A DNA stretch of 37,197 nt from Parendozoicomonas verongulae (GCF_009711465.1 NZ_SMME01000838.1:1-37197); one strand, 5' to 3'; counted from the first letter of the stretch, positions 1-9,049 are shown. Notes: generated by a model not told the origin, from the sequence alone. Made by a program: numbers and translations.

Positions 1-32
1 TCCCCATGTGAGAGTAGGTCATCGCCAGGCGC
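1..32 (+). rRNA. rrf: 5S ribosomal RNA, 3' end (partial)
   Basis: The first ~32 bases match the conserved 3' end of bacterial 5S rRNA (CCCCATGTGAGAGTAGG followed by CGCCAGGC). The 5' three quarters lie outside the window. It is followed at once by an intrinsic terminator, as expected for the last gene of an rRNA operon. The exact 3' end is uncertain by one or two bases. Confidence 0.88.
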
Positions 33-65
33 TCAATTAAGTCTTGTTAGCTCAAGGCTGCAGAA

Positions 66-95
66 AACCCCGAGCACATTGTGTTCGGGGTTTTT
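66..95 (+). terminator. rRNA operon intrinsic terminator
   Basis: A 10-bp stem (CCCCGAGCAC / GTGTTCGGGG, one G-T wobble) with a three-base loop is followed by five T. It lies about 35 bases past the 5S 3' end and would terminate the rRNA operon. Confidence 0.9.
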
Positions 96-117
96 GCTAT
101 GTGATTTTTTATACTGA

Positions 118-324
118 CGACAAAAGAGCTTTGGAGCTGCCAAAGAGCTTGAACCGCATCTGCGATTTGCCAAGCTGGATACACAGGCCAATCAGCAGTT
201 GGCCAGCACTTATAACATTCGCAGCATTCCAACTATGGTCGCTTTCCATAAAGGAAAAGAGGTTGATCGGCTCTCAGAAGCATTACCCTTACCAAAGCTT
301 AAGCAGTGGCTCGCAAAACTTTAA
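118..324 (+). pseudogene. thioredoxin (TrxC-like) pseudogene, 5'-truncated
   Basis: One open frame from just after a TGA at 115-117 to TAA at 322-324 encodes about 68 residues that look like the C-terminal two thirds of a thioredoxin: AAKELEPHLRFAKLDTQANQ, then IRSIPTMVAFHKGKEV with the conserved cis-proline segment (SIPT), then a C-terminal helix KLKQWLAKL. The N-terminal half, including the CGPC or CxxC redox centre, is missing, and no start codon or ribosome site is present, so it cannot encode an active thioredoxin. It lies directly behind the rRNA terminator, which suggests that a rearrangement at the rRNA operon cut the gene. The resemblance is to thioredoxin-2 (TrxC), but subfamily assignment from a fragment is uncertain. 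Confidence 0.8.
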
Positions 325-330
325 ATAGGG

Positions 331-371
331 TAAGTACCCGGACCATTGCTTTCTCATAGTCTGGGTACTTA
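331..371. repeat. inverted repeat / hairpin after trx remnant
   Basis: TAAGTACCCGGAC at 331-343 pairs with GTCTGGGTACTTA at 359-371 (13 bp, one wobble) around a 15-base loop. There is no clear T tract, so it may be a weak terminator or an interspersed palindromic element. Confidence 0.5.
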
Positions 372-492
372 TAGCAATATCAAAATAATCTGATTAGGCG
401 CAGTCCTTCTGCTACGACGTTCAGGGCCACCCGAAGGGCCTTTCCGAGGGTTTCCAAACTGTGTGGGTCGCTAAAATGGTTTAACGTGAATC

Positions 493-522
493 ATGCTCTG
501 GAATGAAATAATTCTGGAGCAT
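493..522 (+). other. hairpin in the leader of the penicillin-amidase gene
   Basis: ATGCTCTGGAAT (493-504) can pair with ATTCTGGAGCAT (511-522) through 12 bp including two G-U pairs, with a six-base loop. It lies about 57 bases before the start codon. A regulatory role is only possible; the rest of 372-579 shows nothing recognisable apart from the ribosome site. Confidence 0.3.
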
Positions 523-579
523 TCCCTCTGCGCACCGTAACCTTTAGAGCTATAACAAGAAAAAGAAGAGGTTAGTTTT

Positions 580-2976
580 ATGCTTGCCCGTATACGCCAA
601 CTGTCATTGTTTATTGCTGTAATGGCGGTTCTTTTGGCGCTCTCCCTTTATGGCATCCTGTCGTTAAGTCTTCCCCATCTTGAAGGAAAGGTTCACTCGC
701 GAATGTTACAGGGTGCTGTCGATGTACACAGAGATCAACTGGGTATTCCAACCATTCAGGGCAGTAATCGGGCAGATATCGCCTTTGCAACCGGTTATCT
801 TCACGCTCAGGATCGTTTCTTCCAAATGGATTTAAACCGAAGGAACTCAGCAGGTGAATTGTCAGCTTTGTTTGGAGAAATTGCTCTGGATCACGATAAA
901 AAAGTGCGAATCCATCAGTTTCGTGAGGTTGCGCGTAATGTTGTTGCGTATCAGAACGAAGAGAGTAAGCAAATCCTTCAGGCCTATACAGATGGCGTAA
1001 ATAAAGGGCTGAGTGATCTGGTCAGTCGGCCCTTTGAATACTGGCTTCTCAAACAAAAACCACAGCCATGGCAACTGGAAGATGCATTCCTTGCTGTATT
1101 CAGCATGTATCTGGATTTGAGTGATGAAATGGCGGCTATGGACCAAGCCAAAGGTTTTCTGGCCAGTGTAGCAGGCAAAGAAGTAGCAGAGTTTCTGTCT
1201 CCCCCACAAACCCGCTGGGATGCTCCTCTTATAGAAGACAATGGCGTGGAGCCTCAAATACCGGGCCCGGATGTGATTAATCTGCGTACGACACCGGCCA
1301 GTGATTATGTAGCGCTTTCCGGAAACCTAAAGCCCGTTTCAGCTATTGGCAGTAATAATTTTGCCGTCGCTGGTCGTTTAAGTGAAACCGGGGCAGCTAT
1401 CGTTGAAGATGATATGCATCTGGGGTTACGGGTACCGACTGTCTGGTATCGTGCACAGCTCATCTATAAGGATGGCACTGACCAGATAAGAGTGAATGGG
1501 CTAACTCTGCCGGGAACACCTTTCGTTGTAGTTGGCAGTAATGGCTCAGTAGCATGGGCCTTTACCAACAGTTTTGGTGATTGGAACGATCGGGTGAGCC
1601 TTGAGTTAACGGAAGAAGGATTGTACAAAACCTCTGCAGGCCCCCGCGAGTTTGACGTACGTGAGCATACTATTGATGTAAAAGGTCAGGAGCCGGTTAT
1701 TCACAAAACCCGTTACACCATTTGGGGACCAGTGAGCGAGTCAAAATTTGATGGCTCCTTACAGGCGCTTCGCTGGACAGCTCATAATCCAGAAGCCACC
1801 AACAGCAATTTGTATCTGTTGGAAAAAGCCGAGGATATATATGAGGCGGTGAATGTCGCCAATATCAGTGGTATTCCACCTCAAAACTTCACGGTTGGTG
1901 ATAGTAAGGGCAATGTCGGCTGGACTATCGCGGGGCGTATTCCAAACCGTTCCGGTGTTGATTCCACCTATCCTCTCACATGGCAACAGGCCGAGCTGAA
2001 CTGGCAAGGCTGGTTGCCTGTGGATAACTACCCTATGGTACTGAATCCAGCACATGGGCGGATCTGGACAGCGAACTCCCGGGTTGCCAGTGGCGCAGAC
2101 TATAAAAAGCTCGGAAATGGTGGCTATGCGCCCGGCCCGCGTACTTTGCAAATCCGAAATGCCCTTAATGATAAAGAAGCCTTCCATGAAAAAGATCTAT
2201 TGGCCATTGCCCTTGATGATACCGCTCTTTATATGAGCAGCTGGCGATCTGTTGTTTTGCAAGCGATTGAAGCAGATCAAGGGAAAAATGAGAGTTGGGA
2301 AGAATTTGCTCGTCTTGTGAGCAACTGGTCAGGTCGGGCGGCGCCAGAAGATGTTGGATATCGACTAGTGCGGGAATTTCAAGATGTGGCCAAGTTGAAA
2401 GTACTCAAGCACCTTGGGCGCTACTTCATTCTTAAAGGTGGTGCACATAACACCAATGTCGATGATGGCTGGCTACAGGATTTGAACCGGGAAGAATCAG
2501 CTGTTTTACGCCTGCTGGAGCTGCAGCCGGAGAATTGGCTGCCCCCGGTTTACAAAACCTGGGATGCATTAGTGCTGGAATCTGTGGATGAAGTCGTTAA
2601 AAACCTGGGGGGAGCTGATCAGCTGGCAGAGAGAACATGGGGTGAAAGAAACACTACGAGAATTAATCATCCACTGTCTTCTGCTTTACCGGTTATAGGG
2701 CAGTGGTTGAATATGCCAACTGTTGTTCTGGCAGGAGATATCTGGACGCCACGGGCACAAAAACCGAGTGTGGGTGTATCTGAACGGATGATCGTATCTC
2801 CCGGTTATGAAGAACGGGGAATTATGCATATACCTGGAGGACAGAGTGGTCATCCGTTGTCCTCTTTCTATCAAGCGGGATTTGACGACTGGCTGAAAGG
2901 AAAGCCCAGTGCCTTCCTGCCAGGGAAAACCCGGTACACTCTGACATTCAGGCTCAAGCAGACTGCCAGTCATTGA
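580..2976 (+). CDS. penicillin acylase family protein (Ntn-hydrolase, S45)
   Basis: The 798-residue product fits the penicillin amidase/acyl-homoserine-lactone acylase family: periplasmic precursors that self-cleave and hydrolyse amide bonds of N-acyl substrates. Residues 9-30 form an uncleaved anchor or signal peptide. The alpha-chain motif HRDQLGIPTIQ is near residue 50. The nucleophile that becomes the beta-chain N-terminus is Ser258 in AIGSNNFAVAG. The beta chain has the typical DDMHLGLRVPTVWY and later FTNSFGDWND segments. The ribosome site AAGAAGAGG lies nine bases before ATG. Natural substrate cannot be read from sequence; quorum-signal or other N-acyl amide hydrolysis are candidates. 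It stands alone, 47 bases before the HD-domain gene. Confidence 0.92.
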   Translation: MLARIRQLSLFIAVMAVLLALSLYGILSLSLPHLEGKVHSRMLQGAVDVHRDQLGIPTIQGSNRADIAFATGYLHAQDRFFQMDLNRRNSAGELSALFGEIALDHDKKVRIHQFREVARNVVAYQNEESKQILQAYTDGVNKGLSDLVSRPFEYWLLKQKPQPWQLEDAFLAVFSMYLDLSDEMAAMDQAKGFLASVAGKEVAEFLSPPQTRWDAPLIEDNGVEPQIPGPDVINLRTTPASDYVALSGNLKPVSAIGSNNFAVAGRLSETGAAIVEDDMHLGLRVPTVWYRAQLIYKDGTDQIRVNGLTLPGTPFVVVGSNGSVAWAFTNSFGDWNDRVSLELTEEGLYKTSAGPREFDVREHTIDVKGQEPVIHKTRYTIWGPVSESKFDGSLQALRWTAHNPEATNSNLYLLEKAEDIYEAVNVANISGIPPQNFTVGDSKGNVGWTIAGRIPNRSGVDSTYPLTWQQAELNWQGWLPVDNYPMVLNPAHGRIWTANSRVASGADYKKLGNGGYAPGPRTLQIRNALNDKEAFHEKDLLAIALDDTALYMSSWRSVVLQAIEADQGKNESWEEFARLVSNWSGRAAPEDVGYRLVREFQDVAKLKVLKHLGRYFILKGGAHNTNVDDGWLQDLNREESAVLRLLELQPENWLPPVYKTWDALVLESVDEVVKNLGGADQLAERTWGERNTTRINHPLSSALPVIGQWLNMPTVVLAGDIWTPRAQKPSVGVSERMIVSPGYEERGIMHIPGGQSGHPLSSFYQAGFDDWLKGKPSAFLPGKTRYTLTFRLKQTASH

Positions 2977-3023
2977 CGCGAAGTTTACGCTAGTATTGCG
3001 GCACAGAAAATGAAGGGAACGCC

Positions 3024-3683
3024 ATGACGGATTTTAACGAACCAGGAATGCTGAAGTTCTGGGAACAGCACTTTATAGAATATCTGGACGATCACGAAAC
3101 AGATGATCACTCCCACGACCTTTCCCATTTTCAGCGGGTCTGGAGAACCGCTGAAAAAATTATGGCAGATGAGAGCCGTGAGGTGAACAAACTGGTTGTA
3201 CTGGCAGCCTGCTACTTCCACGATATTGTTTCCCTACCCAAGAACCACCCGGATCGCAGCAAGTCATCACAACTGGCAGCTGAGAAAACCCAGGAAATTC
3301 TTGAAGAACTGAACTTCCCGGAAGATCTGATTCCCGGTGTTTGTCATGCAGTAGAAGCCCATAGCTTCTCAGCTGGCATACCTACTGAAAGCCCAGAGGC
3401 GGAAGTCGTTCAGGATGCTGACCGCATGGAAGCTATCGGTGCGATTGGTTTGGCTCGCTGCTTTTACACGGGCGGGAAAATGGGCTCCAAGCTGTTTAAT
3501 GCCAAAGACCCATGGGCCGAACAGCGTGATCTGGATGATCGTCAATACAGCGTAGATCACTTCTACAGCAAACTGTTGACACTGGGCTCCACTATGAAAA
3601 CGATTCCTGGCCGGAAGCTGGCGGAAGAGAATACTGCTTATCTTCAGGGTTTTTTGGATAAACTGCGGGATGAATTGGGATAA
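3024..3683 (+). CDS. yedJ: HD-domain phosphohydrolase, YedJ-like
   Basis: The 219-residue product closely resembles E. coli YedJ. It has the HD-superfamily metal ligands in order: His in HDLSHFQRVW near residue 33, His-Asp in ACYFHDIVSLPKNHPDRS near residue 68, then VCHAVEAHSFSAGIPTESPE and the final Asp in VVQDADRMEAIGAIGLAR. HD enzymes are metal-dependent phosphohydrolases of nucleotides or related phosphoesters; the YedJ substrate is not known to me. The start follows AAGGGA at a good distance. It may be cotranscribed with the upstream acylase gene and is closed by a hairpin shared with psd on the other strand. Confidence 0.9.
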   Translation: MTDFNEPGMLKFWEQHFIEYLDDHETDDHSHDLSHFQRVWRTAEKIMADESREVNKLVVLAACYFHDIVSLPKNHPDRSKSSQLAAEKTQEILEELNFPEDLIPGVCHAVEAHSFSAGIPTESPEAEVVQDADRMEAIGAIGLARCFYTGGKMGSKLFNAKDPWAEQRDLDDRQYSVDHFYSKLLTLGSTMKTIPGRKLAEENTAYLQGFLDKLRDELG

Positions 3684-3692
3684 TGGCATGTT

Positions 3693-3731
3693 GGGTTAAC
3701 CACTGAATCTAAGGCATTCAGTGGTTAACCC
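3693..3731. terminator. bidirectional hairpin between yedJ and psd
   Basis: A perfect 16-bp inverted repeat (GGGTTAACCACTGAAT / ATTCAGTGGTTAACCC, 7-base loop) sits between two convergent genes, ten bases past the yedJ stop and fifteen before the psd stop. There is no long T run on either side, so termination strength is uncertain, but the position fits a shared terminator. Confidence 0.7.
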
Positions 3732-3745
3732 TGTTCTGTCTCGAC

Positions 3746-4639
3746 TTATTCGCCTTTGACCTCTTTCGGTTCTTCGTCGTTGCGTTCGCTCACACTCATG
3801 GCTTGCCCCATGCGCACAGGAACAGTTTCTGCCAGCTCCTCAGCCCACTTCACCTGATCCTTACCAAATAGAACAATGGCCGTAGAGCCCAGCTTGAAGC
3901 GACCCATTTCAGCACCACGCTCCAGAACAATGGGTTTGTGGGCATCAGACGAGTAGTCGAAGGTTTTCACCGTGCGTTTGTGGGGTGTCACCAGCCCCGC
4001 CCATACGGTTTCGATACTGGCAACTATCATCGCACCCACAAGAATGACCGCCATAGGGCCTTTCTCTGTATCGAAGATACACACCGCCCGCTCGTTACGG
4101 GCAAACAGACGAGGCACGTTCTCAGCGGTTGTCTGGTTCACGGAGAACAGACGACCAGGTACGTGAATCATTTTGCGCAGGGTGCCGGTAACTGGCATGT
4201 GTACACGGTGGTAATCCTTTGGCGAGAGGTAGACTGTTGCGAACTTTCCGTCTTCAAATTCGCGGGCCAGTTCCGGATCGCCGCCCACCAGTTCAGTGAG
4301 GCTGTAGTCATGCCCCTTGGCTTGATAAACACGGCTGAAGGTGATGCCACCAATCTGGCTGATAGCACCGTCTGCAGGGCACACCACAAGATCTTCATCT
4401 GCAGGCAGTGGGCGCATGCCGTCTTTCAGCGGGCGGGTAAAGAAATCGTTGAAGGACTCGTAAGCTTCAGGGTTTTCCTCCTGTGCTTCGCTCATATCCA
4501 CGCAGTATTGTTTCACGAACCAGTTGGTGAGCGGGTTCTTGATGCCGGGGATTGTGCTATCCGCCAGCAGCCCAATGGTACGGGAAATCAGGTGATGGGG
4601 AACAATGTACTGCAGTGCAATAAAAAGTTGTTTTTTCAC
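3746..4639 (-). CDS. psd: phosphatidylserine decarboxylase proenzyme
   Basis: Converts phosphatidylserine to phosphatidylethanolamine at the inner membrane, using a pyruvoyl group made by self-cleavage at an LGST motif. LGST is seen at residues 250-253 of 297 (GRFKLGSTAIVLF), so Ser252 becomes the pyruvoyl residue. Other family blocks are FNDFFTRPLKDGMRP (63-77), CPADGAISQIG (87-97), YLSPKDYHRVHMPV (137-150) and the TPHKRTVKTF segment. I chose the GTG at 4639 because MKKQLFIALQYIVPHH matches the usual family N-terminus; an ATG at 4723 would add 28 residues overlapping the rhodanese gene in another frame. It lies 25 bases behind that gene and is probably cotranscribed with it, as in Pseudomonas. 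Confidence 0.93.
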   Translation of the reverse strand: MKKQLFIALQYIVPHHLISRTIGLLADSTIPGIKNPLTNWFVKQYCVDMSEAQEENPEAYESFNDFFTRPLKDGMRPLPADEDLVVCPADGAISQIGGITFSRVYQAKGHDYSLTELVGGDPELAREFEDGKFATVYLSPKDYHRVHMPVTGTLRKMIHVPGRLFSVNQTTAENVPRLFARNERAVCIFDTEKGPMAVILVGAMIVASIETVWAGLVTPHKRTVKTFDYSSDAHKPIVLERGAEMGRFKLGSTAIVLFGKDQVKWAEELAETVPVRMGQAMSVSERNDEEPKEVKGE

Positions 4640-4664
4640 AGTGATATTTGCTCGGTCTCGTAAT

Positions 4665-5498
4665 TTAGTCAGCTGTCGTAATCGGGGTATCAGCGCGGTT
4701 ACCCCATTCCGACCAGGAGCCATCGTAAGCCCTGATCTTTTGGTAACCCAGAATGCGACCGGCCATATAAGTAAAGCCGGAGCGGTGATGGGTTTGACAG
4801 TGAGTCACAATGTTTTTGTCTGCGCTCAGGCCCAGAGAGTTCAACTGGGCCTGCAGGTTGGGGTGGAGGCGATACTGGTTTGCTGCGTCCATTCCGCGTG
4901 TCCATTCATAGTTAATCGCGCCGGGAATATGTCCGGCGCGGGTGGCGAACTGCTTGATGCCAGCATGCTCTTCTGGTGAACGGGCATCCCACACAACCAT
5001 ATCGCTGGCTTCGCCTGCGGCCAGCTCCGCCATAATATCTTCTGCTTTGGCGCGAACGCTATGATTGACGATGGTTGCTTCCACAGATGTTGAATCTGGT
5101 GTTACCGGCTCTTTCTGTAAAGGCAGTTTCGCCGCCAGCCAGGCATGCAAACCACCGTTGAGATAGGATATTTTCTGATGCCCCAGTAAATCCAGAGTCC
5201 AGATCAATCGTCCGGCCCAGCCGCCACCTTCATCATCGTACACAACAATGTGTTTATCCTGCTGATATCCCACCCGGCTGAGAACGGCATTCAAATGCTC
5301 CAGGCTCGGTAGCATGCCGGTTGCAGGTGGCTCGTTGCAGGTCAGTTCCTTAGGTGCAATATGCACAGCGCCGGGAATATGAGCCTGCTGGTAGGTGGCA
5401 GGGTTGCAGACATCCAGAATCAGCAGGTTTTCATCCTGCAATTGGCTGGCCAGCTGTTCAGGTTCGATCAGCGCGACAGGCGGAAGGTTATTGCTCAT
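4665..5498 (-). CDS. sseA: sulfurtransferase (RhdA-type rhodanese)
   Basis: The 277-residue product has two rhodanese domains (about 10-125 and 155-265); only the second is catalytic. The active-site loop at Cys234 is CQTHHRSG, the unusual loop of Azotobacter/Pseudomonas RhdA, not the CRKGVT of classic rhodanese nor the CGSGVTA of mercaptopyruvate sulfurtransferase. It transfers sulfane sulfur from thiosulfate or related donors to thiol acceptors. The signature GRLIWTLDLLGHQKISYLNG and the second-domain WDARSPEEHAG are intact. Pairing with psd is the arrangement known from Pseudomonas. The symbol could equally be rhdA; substrate preference is inferred from the loop only. Confidence 0.9.
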   Translation of the reverse strand: MSNNLPPVALIEPEQLASQLQDENLLILDVCNPATYQQAHIPGAVHIAPKELTCNEPPATGMLPSLEHLNAVLSRVGYQQDKHIVVYDDEGGGWAGRLIWTLDLLGHQKISYLNGGLHAWLAAKLPLQKEPVTPDSTSVEATIVNHSVRAKAEDIMAELAAGEASDMVVWDARSPEEHAGIKQFATRAGHIPGAINYEWTRGMDAANQYRLHPNLQAQLNSLGLSADKNIVTHCQTHHRSGFTYMAGRILGYQKIRAYDGSWSEWGNRADTPITTAD

Positions 5499-5684
5499 TG
5501 TTGTTGACTCCGATGGTGGCTGATGAAGAGGTAATCAGGACGAGCATTGTACGGCAGAGGGAGGGGCAGTAACAGAAACTATGGGCTATTACTGAGCCCT
5601 CTTTTCTACAGCGCCACATATCACGTGATTGGCGATACGGCTCTGTTGCAAGAGCGGTTTGCTGAGCGCTCCAGTGGTGTGTGA

Positions 5685-5792
5685 GTGCCTGAGGTTATCA
5701 GTAGCGAACAGCTGGATCAGGCGTTAACCCAATCCGCTGTTCGTACCTTCAAAAGTGTCATGGAAGCCCGTTACGGAGCAGCTGGGCTTTGA
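5685..5792 (+). pseudogene. possible remnant of a decayed protein gene
   Basis: Between the rhodanese gene and the secreted-protein gene (5499-5770) no intact gene is visible. In one plus frame, protein-like text precedes a TGA at 5682 (GDTALLQERFAERSSGV) and continues after it (VISSEQLDQALTQSAVRTFK, ending AARYGAAGL-like text at 5790). It may be debris of an older gene. No family is recognised, and it overlaps the end of the minus-strand gene, so this is speculative. Confidence 0.2.
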
Positions 5793-7198
5793 GCGGGTGA
5801 GGATACCCGTTGTACGGCTGCCTGATGTTGGAAACGGGAAAACTCAGCTGTAGATACCATCTCAACATCTGCAAACAGATCGGAAGTATGGGAGCCAATC
5901 CACTGCTGGGTTTTGTCGGTGATACTGAAGCGTGTATCGTTTCTGGAAAGGATAGGGTGCACGATAGCTGAGAGTTTTGTCGTATCGGCGGTGATTGCTG
6001 TTCCGTGGGTGATAAAGTCACCAACTGTTGGGAACAAGACATCAGACTCTTCCCCCACAATAATCACGTGGGGAGCCCTGCCATTAAACTCGTTTTCTGT
6101 GAGAGCGTAGAACGCTGTAGCCAAAGCCATAAAGTTTGTTCTGGCCGTGTGCACCATTGGCAGAGCTTCAGCAATAGCCTGTTTGTAGAGATCATTATTC
6201 ACGGGTGCGTTCAGGCTGGCTTCTATACGGGCCCTATTCAGACTGTTAGCGGTTTCTCCTACCAGGCGTCCAAAGTTGTTAAAGCCTTTCGGGTTAAGCT
6301 TTTTTGTTAAACGCTCGTGGTTTGCCTGATAACCGGACGGGTGATTAGCTGAACGAGGATCCAGAGCAATCACTTTTGCTAAAGAGGTGGTTTTCTCGGC
6401 ATTGTTCAGCAGATGAGAGCGGTAGCTCTGGCCAATCTCAAAAATACCACCGTTGTGATCCATTGATGCAGGAATCCATCCGACGGTGCCGACAGCTTTT
6501 CCATCACGAACCAGGTAGGGGTTGCTGATGGTCGTAGCGTGTACAACCAATGATGTGCGGCCAGGTACTTCCCGGTCAAGACTCTTCGCGTGACTGGACG
6601 CCATAGCGGCTACAAGGTTGACGTCTTGCTCAACCTTTGCAACGACCTTGGACGTATCACGGCTGCGATAAAGAGTGTGCAGCACTTCCAGTTGAGCAAA
6701 ACAGGTGAAGAATTCTGTTCTGCTCATATTCGGGCGGGTACAGCTTGTTTGTTGATCAGGGCTCAGCAGCCGTGTGGCGTTACTGTTGGGTAAACCAAGC
6801 TTGCCTGCTGCATCAGCGCCGGCTGCTGCCACATAAACCTGCATGGGCTTACTGTCAGCAGTAAATAGCTGCAAGCGCTGCATCTCCCGCCTGATGGCTG
6901 GTGCAGCAGTATTCAAAATGCTGCGAAAGAAGATAATGGGAGAGTCATTGAAAACGAGAGACGGCGGATGGCCAAACAGTGCCGGGCTATCCCATGTGTT
7001 CTGGGTGAACTCAACCAGCGGCTCGGGAGAGTCGCTCATACCAAAGGTTAACTGGATGCCGCTATTGGACATATACAGGCTGAGAACCGGGGAACTTTCG
7101 TCAGCCTGTGCCTGTCCTGCAAGTGAGACACAGAGTATCAAAAGCCCGGTCAGGCCAATAGCGAGAGCAAGTGTGTAGCGAAAAAGTCCGGAAAACAT
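5771..7198 (-). CDS. secreted protein of unknown function
   Basis: The 475-residue product is not recognised. The N-terminus is a clear Sec signal peptide: a positive Arg at residue 7, a hydrophobic core at 8-27 and cleavage expected after AQA (residue 32). Mature features are two cysteines about 17 residues apart (QTSC...FFTC, near 152-169) that could form a disulfide, a histidine- and asparagine-rich middle (IPASMDHNGGIFEIGQSYRS), and a segment HVIIVGEESDVLFPTVGD (about 375-392). No catalytic signature is evident to me. The start follows GGGGAT seven bases upstream. In Pseudomonas the region between the rhodanese gene and rsgA holds motA/motB; here this gene takes that place. It points the same way as rsgA, with a 109-base gap. 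Confidence 0.75.
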   Translation of the reverse strand: MFSGLFRYTLALAIGLTGLLILCVSLAGQAQADESSPVLSLYMSNSGIQLTFGMSDSPEPLVEFTQNTWDSPALFGHPPSLVFNDSPIIFFRSILNTAAPAIRREMQRLQLFTADSKPMQVYVAAAGADAAGKLGLPNSNATRLLSPDQQTSCTRPNMSRTEFFTCFAQLEVLHTLYRSRDTSKVVAKVEQDVNLVAAMASSHAKSLDREVPGRTSLVVHATTISNPYLVRDGKAVGTVGWIPASMDHNGGIFEIGQSYRSHLLNNAEKTTSLAKVIALDPRSANHPSGYQANHERLTKKLNPKGFNNFGRLVGETANSLNRARIEASLNAPVNNDLYKQAIAEALPMVHTARTNFMALATAFYALTENEFNGRAPHVIIVGEESDVLFPTVGDFITHGTAITADTTKLSAIVHPILSRNDTRFSITDKTQQWIGSHTSDLFADVEMVSTAEFSRFQHQAAVQRVSSPAQSPAAP

Positions 7199-7307
7199 GA
7201 ATAAATCCCCGTTAAGTATTGCGTTAATGCTTTTGACAACAGTTGGGTTTATAAGTTTTCCGGAGTAAGTTAGACCTTAGTTTGGGTTCTCGCTGTTACA
7301 ACTTGTA

Positions 7308-8327
7308 TTAAAGCTCGCCAATTGAGTTCAAAATCTGACGATAAGAGTCCATACGCTTCTGTTCTATCTTGCCTTCTTCCAGCGCCTGAAGCAGTGCACA
7401 GCCAGGTTCTTGCTCATGATTACAGTCCCTGAATCGGCAATAGCCGAGAAACTCACGAAACTCGCGGAAGCCGTTAATCACATCCTCAGATTCCATATGC
7501 CAGAGACCAAACTCTCGAATTCCAGGGGAATCGATCAAAGACCCACCCTCGGGGAAATGGAACAGCCTGGCGGCTGTAGTAGTGTGCATGCCCTTGCCGG
7601 TTTGCTCGGACAACTCTCCGACTTTGGCCTGAATACCGGGAAGCAGCACATTCACAAGGGAAGATTTACCCACACCAGACTGCCCTACAAACACGCTTGT
7701 GTGGCCTTTTAACAGCTTTTTGATGGTATCCAGCCCGTGCTCGGCCTTGGTGGATGCGGTAAGTACCTGATAGCCCAGATCGCGATAGGTGGCCATCAAT
7801 TCCAGCAGGCGGTCACGATTGGAGTCGTTGATCAAATCGGTTTTGTTTAAGAGCAGAACCGGCTCAATATTTATGGCTTCTGCGGCCACCAGGTAACGGT
7901 CAATCAGGTTGGCATGAGCTGTAGGCACTGGTGCAACAACCAGAACGATATAGTCGATATTGGCAGCGACGGGCTTGATTCGGCCGTGGTTATCCGGGCG
8001 GCAGAGTTCGCTTTCCCGAGGGAGTTGGGCGACAACAACGCCAATGTCATCTTTCCCAGGACGCCAGATAATTCTGTCACCTGTGACCAGTGCCGGCAGA
8101 TTGGCTCTCAGGTGGCAGCGATAGAGTGAGCCTGGTTCAGAAGGGCGTTCGATATCCAGCTGTACGCCATAATGGGCGATGACCAGACCCTCTTCTTCCG
8201 GCCCCAGCTCAGAGGTGTTGAGCTGGTCCTGAATCCTGGATTCACGTCGTTTGGCTCGCTCGGCTCGCTCGTCCTGAATTTTCTGGATTCGCCAGTTTTG
8301 GCGGCGGTTCAGCTTGCGTTTGGCCAT
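7308..8327 (-). CDS. rsgA: ribosome small-subunit-dependent GTPase A
   Basis: A circularly permuted GTPase that checks late 30S maturation near the decoding centre. The 339-residue product has a basic N-terminal tail (1-33), an OB fold (about 45-115), and the permuted GTPase order G4 NKTD (161-164), G1 GQSGVGKS (215-222), G3 DSPG (266-269). A C-terminal zinc site follows with Cys297, Cys302, His304 and Cys310 ([14 protein letters not shown]). All key residues are present. It is divergent from orn across about 115 bases, the standard gammaproteobacterial arrangement; both promoters must lie in 8328-8443. Confidence 0.97.
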   Translation of the reverse strand: MAKRKLNRRQNWRIQKIQDERAERAKRRESRIQDQLNTSELGPEEEGLVIAHYGVQLDIERPSEPGSLYRCHLRANLPALVTGDRIIWRPGKDDIGVVVAQLPRESELCRPDNHGRIKPVAANIDYIVLVVAPVPTAHANLIDRYLVAAEAINIEPVLLLNKTDLINDSNRDRLLELMATYRDLGYQVLTASTKAEHGLDTIKKLLKGHTSVFVGQSGVGKSSLVNVLLPGIQAKVGELSEQTGKGMHTTTAARLFHFPEGGSLIDSPGIREFGLWHMESEDVINGFREFREFLGYCRFRDCNHEQEPGCALLQALEEGKIEQKRMDSYRQILNSIGEL

Positions 8328-8443
8328 GAATAACGTAATACCGGGGGGAAATGAAAAAGACTGGTAGTTTGCATGAACTAATCCGGCCAGATTATGATGA
8401 CTGATGTACTCTTAATCAATACACGTGGCAACTTCACTCTATT

Positions 8444-9001
8444 ATGGCGCAAAACAAGCCGTCTCTGGCTGAGAATCTGGTCTGGCTCGATCTGGAAATG
8501 ACGGGACTTGACCCAAGAACGGACCGTATACTCGAAGTCGCGGTTATCGTGACCGATCCTGACCTCAATATTCTGGCGGAAGGGCCTGTGATTGCAGTCC
8601 ATCAGCCGGAATCTGTTCTTGAGGCCATGAATGAATGGTGCGTGGAAACCCACGGCAAAACCGGCCTCACTGAGCGCGTGCGTCAGAGCACCATCAGTGA
8701 AGCGGAGGCTGAGAAGATCACGATCGACTTCCTCAAACAGTACGCTGAACCTGGCAAGTCCCCTATGTGTGGCAATACTATCGGCCAGGATCGTCGTTTC
8801 CTCTTTAACTACATGAGCGACCTGCACGACTTCTTCCACTATCGCAATATCGATGTCAGTACTCTGAAAGAGCTGGCGCGCCGTTGGAAGCCTGAGTTGC
8901 TCAAGGGCATGACAAAGCAGGGCTCTCACAAGGCGATCGAAGATATTCGCGAATCCATCGATGAAATGAAGTTCTATCGAGAGCATTTCATCAAGCTCTG
9001 A
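8444..9001 (+). CDS. orn: oligoribonuclease
   Basis: A 3'-5' exoribonuclease of the DEDDh family that degrades dinucleotides, including pGpG from cyclic-di-GMP turnover, and finishes mRNA decay. The 185-residue product shows Exo[11 protein letters not shown] (Asp16, Glu18), Exo[18 protein letters not shown], and Exo[21 protein letters not shown] with the catalytic His and Asp. Length and motifs are typical. It is followed by a strong terminator, so it is probably transcribed alone from the promoter region shared with rsgA. In relatives the next gene is often queG; here an extra gene lies between. Confidence 0.97.
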   Translation: MAQNKPSLAENLVWLDLEMTGLDPRTDRILEVAVIVTDPDLNILAEGPVIAVHQPESVLEAMNEWCVETHGKTGLTERVRQSTISEAEAEKITIDFLKQYAEPGKSPMCGNTIGQDRRFLFNYMSDLHDFFHYRNIDVSTLKELARRWKPELLKGMTKQGSHKAIEDIRESIDEMKFYREHFIKL

Positions 9002-9020
9002 TACCTTCTACTTTCGACAT

Positions 9021-9049
9021 AAAGGCCAGCTCATTGAACTGGCCTTTTT
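9021..9049 (+). terminator. orn intrinsic terminator
   Basis: AAAGGCCAG (9021-9029) pairs with CTGGCCTTT (9039-9047) and runs into a short T tract, about 20 bases past the orn stop. Confidence 0.88.

Noticed and set aside
3938..4663. Long open frame on the plus strand opposite psd
   Set aside because: It is antisense to a well-supported gene, has no ribosome site and no recognisable protein pattern.
4687..4723. Longer start for psd at ATG 4723
   Set aside because: The added 28 residues overlap the rhodanese gene in another frame, and the GTG start at 4639 gives the conserved N-terminus.
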